This document shows, piece after piece, positions 1-14,388 of a DNA stretch of 64,000 nucleotides (positions are counted from its first letter, which is position 1; every line of letters begins with the position of its first letter). Source of the stretch: Leucocoprinus leucothites. Its lineage: Eukaryota > Basidiomycota > Agaricomycetes > Agaricales > Agaricaceae. Position numbers and translations under genes: made by a program. The notes under the pieces were generated by a model. It was not told the origin of the DNA. It was given only the letters and a program-made list of their open reading frames with translations, and made no database searches. The stretch spans positions 1 through 64,000 of the forward strand of contig JAACJO010000003.1 in NCBI GenBank assembly GCA_013368445.1. The letters are read 5' to 3'.

Positions 1-1540
1 CAACTGCACTCGTATCCACATCGACGTCGCTGCGTACCCACTCAGCCACCCCTCACACCCCACCAATTGTAACGCCACCGAAATTCAGACCAGCCGTTGC
101 GCATGTTGCATTTCCAGTTGTTCAACATTCATCAATAGCCTTCAAGACGGTGGAGAAGGTGGATAATCTGTTGCGAAAGGAGACTGTTGAAGACGTTGAG
201 CAGCGCTGCTACCGGTTCGTTCCTGACGAGTGATAGACCTTTGCGAAGCAGCGAGACAGGGTATGTAGATCTTTGCGTAGACACAAATGCATGGTACTGC
301 AGAAGATAAACGAGCACAGCAACCGGATCGAGAGAATTGTCGAGATAGTGAGGGAAAGAGTCATGCGTAAGAAGCATATTGTTCGAGTCGAGTCGAGAGG
401 GGAGTATTCCGAGATGATTGAGGGAGAAAACTGTCTGCCCACCATCCGCTCCTGAGTCCACGCGACAACATCAGCGAGAGCAACACTGACATGGATGGCT
501 CTCGCTGTGGTTGGGGTGATCGCTGCCAATCGATGCGGTGTTGTGGCTTTAGGTGTATTCGTAACTGTCCTTACACACGTTCTCGATCCCCTCGACTCCG
601 ACATTGCCCCCTCCTAAAACCTCTACCGCCTCTCTCCTTCGACCACTCCGTCGGCCCCTCCACAAACAGTGCCACCGATCGTGACCACCCCAGTCACAAT
701 GACAATGTTCTTAACTACCGCTTCGATCGCGATGACCATCGTCATCCCCCTCTGCGCTACGGCAAAACCAGTGATCTTCGCTCCAAGCCGTGCCTCGACA
801 ATGATCTGCCTTCCGACACCCCCTACGATTCCCAAACCCACGAATATAAACCTCCAATTAGCAGCAAAACACTGTTGAGCAACAAGACTCAGTGATGAGG
901 CGGTCCATGGAGGTAATGCATGCCGAATGAGCGAACGGAGTCTCAAGGTCAGATTACCCTGACTAAAGATGAAACTATCGTTACCAGGCGCGGGGATGGT
1001 TGGTTTGGCACTGGTGGGCTCGGATGGTAGAGAGAGGGTTGGAGTGGGGACAAGGCCCCGTGTCGGCCCAGTACCTGCCGGCAATAATCAATTCGCCTTG
1101 CTCATCGGCTGTTCGTAAAACGTGTATGATGGGTGGGACATGTCAGCCAAGACGGTTTTCCCAGAGGTCGAAGAGTTGATGTTCGGTTCATCTATGCGAA
1201 GGTTTTTGGATGTGAGATCTTCGAATGCTTTCGTGAATTTTCCGCAGCAGGTGGATGAGATAAAGACGAGGAAGGAGGTTTGTATGGAGATGAAGGAGGG
1301 ATCATAGACGAAGTGTGTAAACCCGCCAGTTCGGCTTCTGTAGCTGCACGTCATCAGCCTTTCATTGACGCTGTTCACCCCGCATTCCTCGCTTAGCGTG
1401 ATAACTCGCCACTAGGCTATTCAAAATCTTGACCTCACGCTCCATCAACCTCGCTCTCGCACCTGGTGCCGAATAAATTTGAAGAGGAATGTAGCAGAGG
1501 CAAGCCCGTATTGGAGATCGGAGCGCCGGCGTTAGAGAGA
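1..1540. other. Unassigned left-end region
   Basis: No gene could be recognised. Several minus-strand open frames lie in series (132-461, 623-1084, 1088-1378, 1435-1737) and could be exons of one degenerate minus-strand gene. None shows a domain I know. The minus strand is TC-rich, which lengthens chance frames. The minus frame at 1435-1737 is Ser/Pro/His-rich and resembles module R6 of the right-hand array, so part of this stretch may be an old array-type unit. Confidence 0.3.
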
Positions 1541-1549
1541 GAGTGGACG

Positions 1550-2260
1550 AAGGCGAGGGTGGAGATGTGTGTCGAAGAAGAGGGTATATGTGAGACGGAG
1601 AGAGGGAAGGCTAGGGGGTCGGAGACAAAGGGCACTCTGGAGTGCATGTAGGACGGTGAGAGGTAGATGTCAAGGCTATTACTTGGGCCAGCTCGATTTC
1701 GGACTGGACAGTGATCTGTTGTAGGCAAACGACCCACGTGCGCAAATCTTCAACAGAACGGTGTCATTTACATGACAATAGGAGTTCAGTTTTCATGCGA
1801 TTCTTGCGCCCCCGATTATAGGAGATACTCGGCCTGGTCCTTCAACGCTCTTCTAACAACGGTCAAGTCCTGCCCCGCAGTAACAGCAAGGGTTACGACG
1901 AGGGAGAAGGGCGATTTGAGGTGCGAGGTGCGAAGAGTGTTGAGGTTTTTGCGAAAAGATGGAGCAGAAGGAGCAGAGGGAGAGCTGTGTGCAAGCATTC
2001 TGCAGGTCTGTGTGCGATCCCTGGAGAGACAAGCAGTGATGGAGCTCGGTCAGGGTGGATTTCTAGAGGTAAAACTTCAGAGATACGCTGAATATAATAA
2101 AAGAGTCCAACATACGCGCTCAGTGTCACATTCAGGCTGCAGATGCTTAGGAGCTGTGGGTTCTGCTCGCTGTCCATCCGAATAGTACCTTCTGTCGCGC
2201 TCTAAACGCTCGATGGCCAGCTGTGTTCGACGCTGGTAAAACCTAAGGGGCCGGATTTGT
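1550..2260 (-). repeat. Diverged outlying copy of array modules R4 and R6
   Basis: Read on the minus strand, 2050-2200 matches the core of module R4 (for example around 47050-47110). Both share a run with the peptide LNVTLS-YV followed by an A/T-rich stretch, then a TC-rich segment containing CGCACACAGACCT. About 550 bases further on the minus strand, 1560-1700 matches module R6 (around 47690-47770), sharing CTTCGACACACA and a similar spacing of C/T blocks. Order and orientation are the same as in the array, which suggests a real common origin. Identity is only moderate, and no complete reading frame survives. Confidence 0.5.
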
Positions 2261-4019
2261 GAGTACATCGCATTCTGCTAGAATTAAACGAACGTACCAG
2301 ATTCAAGTTCTTCGGTGAATAAGTTTTGCTTGACTATCATCATAGCAATCCTTGTCGATGGCGCGGAGATGGAGAAAGAGTCGGCAAACACCCGCGTCAT
2401 CGCGTCTGATGGTAAGTTGTCGAGAGAAACCAAACACCACCAAATAGAGCTTGTCGGTGGCATTCACTATCTCCCATAGCCAACGACAAAGCTTACTCCT
2501 CCTGTTCAGGCACCATTTCCGAATATTCAGTACAAGGATAGTGAATACAAAGGCTATTGACCTGGACCCCATATACCGGCGAGGTGTGGGCAAGTATGTT
2601 TCTTAAAGATGCTGTACGACGCAAAGCGAGGCAAGTCTGCCCGTGAGATCTCAGCCCGCCAAACATAGTAGCCACTGCTGCCCGCATTCAATCCATATCC
2701 ATCTGCGAGAAATATCCCAGTAATACCGGTAACATAATTTGTTAAAGAGGAATCCAGGACGCGTAGCCGGAAGTCCTCGTCCTCGACAATAAAAAGCCAA
2801 TAAGCTCAGGAGGTAACAGTTTGGGCGAGCAAGGAGTAATACGTTTCGGTTCTCGCACATTTCGTAACTTCTGGGCATAGAGAGATATATCTACACGTAG
2901 GTACTATCCATGATGCGTATGGTTCGAGTCCGCCAGGCCAAGATTGTGTAGATCTTCCGTTCCTGCTTCCTATGGTTTTCCAGCTATTTGGACTGGTTTG
3001 TGCTTTAATGCCTCTCCGACAGAAGGCTGGTAGATCTCAAAACACTGGAAATTTTGAAGGGGAGGAGGAAGGAGTGGCAAAAAGCTCAAAACCCAATCTC
3101 AATATGGGCGGCGTGGCATGGGATGCTCCAAACATCATTCCGACCCGAACGTAATGAGAACAAGATATTAGTAAAATTCTGCTGTTTTCATGAGTAACCA
3201 ACCTGCAGTATCTACGCAAGTCCGACAGCTGAAATGCACAGAAGTCATGAAAAGGATCATTAATTGTGGTCGAGTCTGTCTTAGTAGCTGATAGGTGTCA
3301 GCTGTATGGAAGAGCTTTTGACAGGTATCAGTTTCGAATATTTCAAGAGATGGGTCGATACCTCAGTGGCATAAAGGGCGATCAAGCACTGGTGTTGAGT
3401 CATCCAAGTATGTTTAAGGCTATTGAATGCTAACCCTCGAAGGAAATTCGCGACTACGGTATGCCCAAACCAAATCGTCGATTGTGGTAAATAATAATCC
3501 ACAGCTTATCTTCCGGGAAAATATATTCTGCTTATAAGTCGATTCCACTCCCCGGGACGAGAACTATAGTCGAGGCGTTTAACAGTTAGTTTATAGCAAC
3601 ATCAGTTTGACACACCATCAATCTTTGATAGACATCGAGGCTCGAACATCAGCACCGTCGAAATCTCACCATGGTCAGATAGATGGTTATATCGGAATGG
3701 TGTTCGAGACTAGTTTAGGATAAGAATCTCGAATACTGCGAGACCCGGAAAAGAAAAGCTTGGCATACTGTTACATGCTGTGCTTGCGTATAAAACAAAT
3801 CTGAACCGTCAAATCAAACTCGGTTCCTTCAAGCCGGGCGGTGACAAGCCGTCCGCTGAAAAGCTCACCTGCGGGGCCTAATGACAGACACTTTAATACA
3901 GGGATTAATAATCTCCGAATCGCATAGGTCTTTGTAATGTAACGGGATTTTAAATAGATTAATGACTTGTTTAAATAAGTGCTGTAACCAACTCTCGCCC
4001 CGTGTCTGGATCCTCATCG
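2261..4019. other. Intergenic or unassigned stretch upstream of the GMC gene
   Basis: A minus-strand frame at 2303-2593 (96 aa) has a hydrophobic stretch and could be a remnant exon of a membrane protein, but I cannot place it. The rest shows no convincing coding potential. The last few hundred bases presumably hold the promoter of the GMC gene starting at 4020; the sequence there is AT-rich with no clear motif. Confidence 0.3.
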
Positions 4020-6258
<2,239 letters not shown>

Positions 6259-6686
6259 CCCTCTCGTATAGTCGCGATAAATATTCTTCAGCAATATAAT
6301 CATAGACCGTCGGACATTTACTATTGCATAGATATCTCTCGTATCATGTGCTATCTGAGGCAAACAGCAAAAGGGTATCCTCTCAGAAGCTGCGGTCGTG
6401 ATCACAAGGCGGCGGCTCTCTTACTTTCGTGTTCGTATCATGGTGTGTGATTATCATCAGGGTCCTTCACAGGGCCCCAAACCCAGCATAGCCGTGCTCT
6501 GGTAGTCCTTTTCATCCTCAAATTCCGGACATTAGGTTCGTGTGTCTACAAGACCAGGCCTCCTAGGTTTCTCGAAGATATTCATGTTCTGTGTTTGTCC
6601 TGGCGCAAGGCCAAGAATATATCATGTAGTGACAGGCGTGACAAGCACGACAAGCGCGCTCGCTTCACTCATCTTTTCCCATCACC

Positions 6687-7628
6687 ATGATTTTGGAGAA
6701 TTCGCCAGAAAGTCGGTAATTTCAACCCTCCGCTCGGTACACAACATTAACTCGTTTCTACAAGTACAGTCATACAATATGCGGCGCTGGTATTTGCCTC
6801 AATCGGCGTCGGGTTCCTCGCCGGTAGAAAGGTCTCAAGCGTCCCGAAAAGATTTTCAACAGGTACCAGGCTTCGCGACCAAGCCAAACCGCTTGAAGCC
6901 GGAGATATGGATGAATGCAAGATGGTGTGATGCTTTAGCTTCATTTTGCCACACCTGTTGCTAACGACTACCCGAAGGCATTGGTCGTGAGGACAGACCT
7001 TAGAATGTCCACTGGAAAAATTGCAGCTCAGTACGTCACTTGTACTTGTTCCTTTCGTGAATTGACCCAAAATATCGCCTTGCAGATGCTCGTATGTGGT
7101 ATACTCTCATGCACCACGGATAGAGTGATAAATGCATCTAGGCATGCGACGCTTTCCTGTTATCAGACTCTTGAAAAGACCAATCCAATGGTAATTTTCC
7201 ATTCTCTGCTTGTTAAGGCGCCCATAAACTAACCAATATAGCTTCTTCGCCAGTGGGAGCGAGCAGGGTGAGGCCAATCTTCGAACACAACTGTCTATCA
7301 TAATTCTTTTTGTTTCACCAGACAGGCAAAAGTTGCACTCAAGTGCTCTTCCGAGGCGGAGCTGTTGGAGCTCCAAAGTCAAGCCACAAGATTAAGTCTA
7401 TGTGCTCGATCTATACGAGACGCGTATGTTTTTTTCTAGCATCCGCGTGTTATACCCATTGAACAACAGCCAGAGGTCGGACCCAAATTGCAGCTGGGTC
7501 ACGCACCGTGTTGGGAATCATCGGTATGGTTTATCTCATGTCCTTCGTATAAGATTTTGAGTATTGGCGGGTATACAGGTCCCGGTCGTCTCGTCAATCA
7601 AGTGACTGGAAAGCTGCGATTATTATAA
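6687..7628 (+). CDS. Peptidyl-tRNA hydrolase 2
   Basis: The enzyme releases tRNA from prematurely dissociated peptidyl-tRNA. The spliced protein is about 174 aa. The start MILENSPES is followed by a hydrophobic anchor (ALVFASIGVGFLAG, roughly residues 17-30), as in eukaryotic PTH2 proteins tied to the mitochondrial outer membrane. The catalytic domain follows: ALVVRTDLRMSTGKIAAQCSHA, then AGQAKVAL, DAGRTQIAAGSRTVLGI and VTGKL, which are the family signatures. The gene has about seven short introns, and one exon between two of them is only a few bases long. All junctions can be placed on GT/AG in frame, so it looks functional. The 3' end lies 170 bases from the convergent acetyltransferase gene. 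Confidence 0.9.
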
Positions 7629-7796
7629 TCCAAAAAGCAGCGGTAGACGTTACACAAAGATCGTGCAGGCAGAAGCCCTCCTCGCAGATTCACTCAATTG
7701 CACGACGGACGATCTGAAAATCAAGAAATGAATTTCATCGCATTAGCACGCGTAGATCGACTAGGCTCATAAAAAATTATGTTCACTGTCACTCAG

Positions 7797-8483
7797 TCAT
7801 TTACTAGGATTACTGCCGCTGGGCTTCAGCGGATAGCTCATCTCATACCACATGCCTGCGCCCAACACAACGTCACTCTTCCCTTTGCAAATGAATCCGG
7901 CCTTCTCATAGAATGGCCTGACATCATCATGAGTGACGAGCAGCACACGCTCAGGTTTTCCCTGCCGATTTTCCGCCTCAAGGGTAGAATTCTGGCGTTG
8001 GATCCTTAACAAGTACTCCCGCATCATTTGCAATCCTATTCCCTTTTTCTGATACGACTCCAACAAAACGACGGAATGCACGCAGATTGAAGGCGAAGAT
8101 GGCACATGTACTGACATGGACTCCTTTGTGTAGTATGTAACAGGTGACTGGGTCCCGCATACATGCCCAATGAGCTTTCGACCTTTAGTTTGAGCTGAAA
8201 CGGTGAAGGCGCCGAGGAAGAGGTGCCGAGCGTGTTTAAACCGATATCTGCCCGACAGACAATGGCATCATCAGTACTCTTCAGCACCTCCAGTTCGAGT
8301 GCCGTCTCACCTAAATTGCTCCGGGCTATCTGCTTCGTCGGGAGGGAAGGCTATAGGAGGTCAGGGAAAAGTTGACAATGGAACATTATACTCACCAATG
8401 TGTTCGTGCTTGATTGCGACTTCAAGCTCGGCGGCTGTGACATAGTCAAAGATGATTTGCTCGTGGGCAGGTACAAGCTCCAT
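7797..8483 (-). CDS. AANAT-type GNAT N-acetyltransferase
   Basis: A member of the arylalkylamine/serotonin N-acetyltransferase branch of the GNAT fold. The start at 8483 gives MELVPAHEQIIFDYVTAAELE. After two introns come AFPPDEADSPEQF, HLFLGAF, LIGHVCGTQ, the TKESMSVHVP block, ICVHSVVLLESYQKKGIG (acetyl-CoA pyrophosphate loop, Q/R-x-x-G-x-G), LLVTHDDVRPFYEKAGF and a terminal WYEM motif. These blocks fall in the same order as in fungal and animal AANAT-like proteins. The substrate cannot be read from sequence; polyamines or arylalkylamines are likely. The gene is intact, about 200 aa, and convergent with PTH2. Confidence 0.85.
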
Positions 8484-10338
8484 TATACTTGGACGGAATG
8501 TGTGATGGCAAGAGTGTGAAGTAGTTGGGCGGCCGCAGAGGTCGAATTGGGAGCGTCGGACGGGCGCCTATAACCTTGCGGTGATATACGAGTACGAGTA
8601 TCATCAGCGGTGGGGTATATAAATTGTTTGCCTAGAAGTCCCACGTACGTACAAGTTGGTCAATGGTGGCATCATGTGGTAGGGTCTCACTTCGGATCTC
8701 ATTGTCCCGCTGTTGTAATCAAGTTAGCAGTTGGACCAAGCTCTTGGCCGACTAAAGTCCTGAGCATGGTTAATTCATACCCTGAATAATTCGAATCCAA
8801 CGGTGCTTGTTATCCACCAATGAGCTCCTTCCGAATTAGATGGCTTCGAATTGACTTACTTTTAGCGTAGCATACCGTAGACGTACAGCTCTTCAACAAT
8901 TTGCAGAGGTAAAGTGGGATCGAAGGGCTAGAGAGAGTTCAGGCAGCAGTTATTTCGCGTTTCAAGGCGGATTGCAGGCCTTGAAGCAAATGTAGACATT
9001 GGAGGGATAACGCCACTAGGTAATCGACGAGAAAGCACGAGGTGTCCGCGACCCACGGCTAGCACCACTCCTGAGCTTCAGGAAGCTTAATCGCAAAACA
9101 CGAGTAGGTCTAGTTCGTGAGTGCTACAGCTAACCGCGTGATAGTAAGTTGTCGCATGTCAACGGCCTCCTCACGGCAAAACGAATGAGTGGAGCCGGGT
9201 ATGGTTGGGGACGAGTGACCACCAAGCCAGCTTGAGATACTGGATGAGTTGCATTAAGAATGTTAAAGAGGCATTCACAGTCGTCTGGCCTCGGTGATTA
9301 ATTGAACACGCTCAGCGGCTGTTTGGAAAAGCCAGCCCTTGAGTACTTTCCCGGGTACGAGGGGTTGCCCATGCTTGTATCTCACTCCTTGCCTCATTGA
9401 GCAATCAATCTTCCTACCAACACGGGCTGACATCTATGTAATTCATTAGCAGATCATATGATCAAGACGACTGTCCACTGAGACGCCCAAGAAGCCTCAA
9501 GCTTGTAGAAGCACAGACCAGGACTCTCCACTTGCGAGTTGTGTCAGACGTTTGCCGGAGCTGTGATGGGTCGGACGAGTTGGCTTGAGATGTGGATATT
9601 TCTTTGTTCGCTGGTTCGCTGAACTTCGAGTACGGCTACTACAATCAAGCAAAACCGAATAGGGGCAGGGTGTGCCGTAAGTGACAATGAGGCCATTCTC
9701 ACTGCATGTCACTAACTTGGAAGCTCCTCCACTGATCTCTTCTCCGCTCTTATGCTAAAAGCATCGTGTTCTTGGGTCTGAGTGGTGCTTGAGCTCGCCA
9801 CTTGTTCGGAATATCCTTCTCACCATCACATGTCCTCGAAGTTTATTCGGGCGCACACCCACTGATGAATGTTTCATGTTGCTCTGGCGCTTATCTGAGG
9901 AGTACCCTCTTACCGTTACACGCTCGCTCATTCAGGTAGCGCTATGAAGGACATCAACTTATAACACATTGTACAATGTGTAAGTATGCCTCACGATGGC
10001 TTCTGTCGAAACATCAAAGCGTCATCATACCTTCCCTAGGCCATCTCAGGTTTGATGAAACTTCTCGAAATGGAAGGCGGGTTCCTTGAGAGCCGCTATC
10101 TGTTGGTATCAGCCGAGTATCAGCACTGCGCCCCCAAGGCGGCAAGGGGACTGATATATGAAGAATGAACAGGAAGGCGTTCTTCTGAGAACTAAATTAC
10201 CAAGCTTCCAGCGCCTTGTCTGGCAGCTTCAAGCTTCTTCTTCTACCCCTCTTCCGGAAACCCCTCAGCAAAAGCCATTCACTCGCTTCCCGATTTCCGA
10301 CTCCGTTCCTTCTGACGGCTACACAACTGGCTAGAAAG
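8484..10338. other. Intergenic region, 1.85 kb
   Basis: It lies between two divergently transcribed genes (acetyltransferase to the left, P450 to the right). A TATATAAA-like box lies near 8615. Only short frames without recognisable features occur, for example 9497-9712 on the minus strand. I see no gene, repeat or RNA here. A long intergenic region in an otherwise compact block could hide a non-coding RNA or a poorly conserved small protein. Confidence 0.4.
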
Positions 10339-12410
10339 ATGCCAGATCCATTCGTTCATTGGTCAATTGTCGTCGCCACGTTACTCGCGAGTAGTTTAAT
10401 CGCTCTACTCCTGCGCCGGAAGCCCCTCAAAGCTCCTTTCCCGCCCGGACCCAAACCTTGGCCGTTCATTGGGAACATCCTCGATATCGTAGCTCCAGAG
10501 CCATGGTTGATGTACATGAGATGGGAAAAAGTGTATCAAAGTGAGTTCCAAGTTTATTCCGTATGATCATTGTGTGTGATGGTGCAACCACAGGCAAGAT
10601 TCTGAGTGTAGCCTTACCAGGCAGCCGAATGGTTATTCTCAACTCGGCTGAGGATGCCATTGAACTTCTTGAGAGGAGAGCTGGGACGTATAATGATCGT
10701 CCCAGGGTACCGCTGATTGAATTGTGAGTTTACACCCTTTAGCTCAATACGATTATTCTGAATATTGGCCCACAGGGCTGGTTGGACGTTCAACACAGGG
10801 CTAATGGGGAATAACGAGAGATGGAGAAGTGAGCGGAGGATCTTCCAACAGAATTTCAAACGCGAATCTGTGGCTCGTTTCCTACCCATCCAGACAGCCA
10901 AGATCCACGCCATGCTACGTCAGCTCCTGACGGACCCAGAAAGTTTCGCTGATCACTACAAAACGTGGGGTTATTTTGGCGGCCCCACTTCAATATACTG
11001 AATCATTAATTTGCTTCTTGCAGGCTCAGCGCAGCGATAGTACTTGAAATTATGTATGGGTACGAAGTCCAACCGAAGAACGATCACATAGTCGCAGTGG
11101 TCGAACGGGCGGTAGCTCAACTCATCGAGAATGGACCCAATCCCTCCGTAGCCGCTCTCAACGTGTTTCCGGTTCTACGCCATCTCCCACGTTGGTTCCC
11201 CGGCACGAGCTTCCACAAAGTCGTGGATGACTGTCGAGATTTCACAAAGGACATGCTCAACATTCCTTTTGAGTACGTCCGGAAAAGCATGGTGAGTAAT
11301 GGCTATACAAAACATCTTGATGCTTACTTCAACTCTTACTAGCGCGAAGGAAGCACCAAGCCGTCATTGGTTAGGTCACTCCTAGAGTCAAATATTATCG
11401 GAGAGGAGTCTGCGAAAGGAATAGCAGGAACCACTTTCTCTGGTATGCGTGTTCATTTTTAATCGTACACCATTCCTCACTGACCGTCTTTTAGCCGGAA
11501 CGGATACTGTACGCCTCGTTCATCATTTCTTGGGAATTACTTCTATAACACGTTCCTCGCGTGTAGGTCGTCTCGGTACTCGAGTGCTTCTTCTTCGCCA
11601 TGTCACTCCACCCCGAAAAACAACGCAAAGCCCAAGAGCAGATCGATCGTATCGTTGGTTCCGACCGACTTCCTAACATCGGGGATCGTGATTCATTACC
11701 GTACATCGATGCCATTTTCCGAGAAACATTGAGGTGGTTGCCGCCATTTCCTTTGACGGTGCCGCATGTAGCGGAGGAAGACGATATTTACAAGGGGTAT
11801 TTTATTCCGAAAGGTAAGGAATCGTACTCAGATTTTTCCAAGAACGTTGGCTCATGTTGTTAAAGGGACCATCGTCTATCCTAATGTTTGGTACGTCTTC
11901 GGGTACATATCACAGTATACCTTGAAGATTGACCATGGGCTTCGAATAAAGGGCCATGACGCACGATAATACCAAGTTTGAGGACCCAGAGACATTCATT
12001 CCGGAACGATTCATTGACGAAGCCGGGAAACTGAAGGAGAACATGCGAACACTTGCGTTCGGCTTTGGCAGAAGGTGGGTCGTCTTGATGTATAATTCCG
12101 ATAGTAGCTAACAAATGTCACCCCAGGCTCTGTCCTGGCCAATTCCTCGCTACCAACACCGTAAGTCTTCCTAGAATCGAGCCGTGAGTCTCGGACTGAC
12201 GATATTTAGGTTTGGTTGTCAATCGCGACTGTTTTAGCAACGTTCGACCTAGGCCTTCCATACGACACAGCCGGAAACTCGATCAAATTCCAGCAAGTGT
12301 ACACAAAAGCGGACTCTTTACATATGAAGCCGTACAAGTGCTCCATCACACCCCGATCGTCGAGCGCGAAGAAGCTCGTTGAGGCTACAGAGTATACAGC
12401 TGGCTACTGA
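10339..12410 (+). CDS. Cytochrome P450 monooxygenase
   Basis: A membrane-anchored haem monooxygenase of the type common in secondary and xenobiotic metabolism of mushrooms. The start at 10339 gives an N-terminal anchor (SIVVATLLASSLIALLL) and the proline-rich hinge FPPGPKPWPFIGN. The I-helix reads AGTDT followed after an intron by VVSVLECF. The ExxR motif is in ETLRW, PERF follows, and the haem loop FGFGRRLCPG is split by an intron between the two arginine-side residues and LCPG, with the ligand Cys present. About nine introns can be placed in frame and no lesion was found. It resembles the family often labelled O-methylsterigmatocystin oxidoreductase-like; that label says nothing about the real substrate. 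No biosynthetic partner genes lie beside it. Confidence 0.9.
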
Positions 12411-12629
12411 TATTCTATCATATTGAATTGTTGTAATACCGTTGTATTATTTAATCCGTCGTTAGTCCTACCGTAATTATTGCTGCGGAGAGTTTATTTT
12501 ACACACCTGGATCCGCGGTGTTTGAGAGTGCGTTTCTGCCTCAATCCAGAACGCTGAACCCTTGATGTCATAGATGTTGATGGCACACGTGGGCGCCAAA
12601 CAACCACCGATCATCTCTTCCACCACCAC

Positions 12630-13238
12630 AATGGTCAGTCCATCTTATCTTCAAAATACCAACTAATCACGATCTATACCAGGCTCTCAGTACACCGAGT
12701 ACACCCGCACCAGCCGCACGTACATATAGCCCAAATAATAGTCCATCAGCATCAACACAATCTCAGACCACTTCTGTTCCCGTCCCACCAGAACTGGAAC
12801 AAACCCTAAGCACACTCACATCACATCGCTCTGTCCTCGGATACTTGCTCGTCGCTCGTGGTGGTGGTGGAAGTTTTAATCCTGGAAGCGCAAGTATCAT
12901 TCGGCATTCAGGGGTCGTATTTGAAGGAGAAAAGGGACGAAAGTATGCGAGTGTGATTGCGAGAATCGTAGAAAGTGTGCAAGCGGGGCTTGAAGAGGTG
13001 AATAACAGTGGAAGTGGCGCGGACGACGCGAGCGAGACGGTGAGCCTACCAATAAACGTTATATTTGATTCTCATTTTTTATAGGATGAGGTTCGATTTA
13101 TGCGCATCCGGACGAAGCGACATGAGATTATGATTTCGCCAGGTGATTAGTCCCGTAACTCGCCCATTCTGGTCACTAACGGACGCCGCAGACGAGCGGT
13201 ACCTGCTTGCTGTTCTACATGATCCAACTGTTACATAG
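12630..13238 (+). CDS. Roadblock/LC7-domain dynein light chain
   Basis: Roadblock proteins are small dimeric subunits of cytoplasmic dynein (and relatives of Ragulator/MglB-type regulators). The model begins with an ATG followed directly by an intron, then ALSTPSTPAPAARTY. A Ser/Thr/Pro-rich leader of about 40 residues precedes the domain: LEQTLSTLTSHRSVLGYLLV, SIIRHSGVVF, YASVIARIVESVQ, then after two introns EVRFMRIRTKRHEIMISPDERYLLAVLHDP. The last strand matches the conserved end of the family. Length is about 154 aa. It converges with RHO1, whose stop lies 228 bases away. The start exon of only one codon is unusual, so an alternative upstream start cannot be excluded. Confidence 0.85.
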
Positions 13239-13465
13239 CACTGCATATTAATAGACTGCGTGGCATTGGTCGTCAAACGGGTATGATATTGATAAGGCGG
13301 GAGGTCGTAAGAGACAACAAGGGATGTTATAGGTAGAAACAGAGAGAAAGAGAAATGGAGAAGAATCCTTCGCACACACACAGAATTAGCAAAAATCAAG
13401 GGTGATTGATCCAATTCCAGCGCAAGGTATGAGGAAAAATGCAGTGAACGAGCGCGAACGGTCTT

Positions 13466-14269
13466 CTAGAGGATGGTACAGTGGCTGTGCTTCTTGCTCT
13501 TGCCGCCTCTGCTGAGGAGGGCAGCCCGGGTGGCATATTGGAACACCTCGCGGACGCCCTCGCCAGTCTTGGCTGAACACTCAAGATAGTGCTTTGCACC
13601 AATCTTCTGCGCAATAGCCATACCCTAGCAACAGCGATAAGAATGTTGGTTCAGTTTCATCAGGGTCGGAACAAGGACATACCTCTTCGGGCGTCACAGG
13701 GCGCTGGCTGGTCTTCCTGAGCTCCTCAATCACACGCGGGTCACGTCGAAGGTCCTTCTTGCAGCCAACGAGGATGATAGGCAGCCCAGCACAGAAGTGC
13801 ATCACCTCGGAGATCCACTAATGCCAGGTCAGTAAAACCAGGCGGCTGACAGGACAAAAACAGACGGCGAACCTTCTCTTGGACGTTGTCCAGCGAGTCT
13901 GGAGAGTCCACTGCGAAACAGATGAGGATAACATGGGAATCGGGATAGCTGAGAGGGCGGAGACGGTCGTAGTCTTCCTGGCCGGCGGTATCCCATAGAG
14001 CGAGCTCGACGTGTTTGCCATCCACCTCGACGTCGGCAACGTAGTTTTCAAAGACGGTAGGGACATAGACCTAGCAGCGGGCGGTCAGAGCAGTCAGAAA
14101 CAGCAGGGGATTCTGAGGCGTACCTCTGGGAACGTGCCCTTGGAAAAGACGATCAACAGGCAGGTCTAGGGGCTGTTGTGAGCTCGCTGTTAGCGACGAC
14201 GAGAACGCAGCATACCTTCCCGCAGGCACCGTCGCCGACGATGACGAGCTTTCTCCTGATTTCGGACAT
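13466..14269 (-). CDS. RHO1: Rho-family small GTPase, RHO1
   Basis: RHO1 is the regulatory subunit of beta-1,3-glucan synthase and an actin and cell-wall-integrity switch. All G motifs are visible: GDGACGKT (P-loop), [14 protein letters not shown] (effector loop), [16 protein letters not shown] (switch II), GCKKDLR and [10 protein letters not shown]. The protein ends in a CAAX box reading CTIL, preceded by a Lys/His-rich stretch, which predicts geranylgeranylation. About 194 aa in several exons. The start [14 protein letters not shown] is unambiguous. Neighbouring genes are unrelated housekeeping genes. Confidence 0.95.
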
Positions 14270-14388
14270 GATTAGTATGTGAGGTGCAGGCAGAGTTCCG
14301 TTCAGTCCACATCACACCACCATTTAACTACAACATTATGTAAGCGTCTGTGCGTGCGAAAATACACCGCCTGCACAGCATCAATTGT

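Noticed and set aside
2915..2940. GGTTCGAGTCC resembling a tRNA T-arm
   Set aside because: The bases on either side do not form a five-pair T-stem, and no matching acceptor, D or anticodon arms were found.
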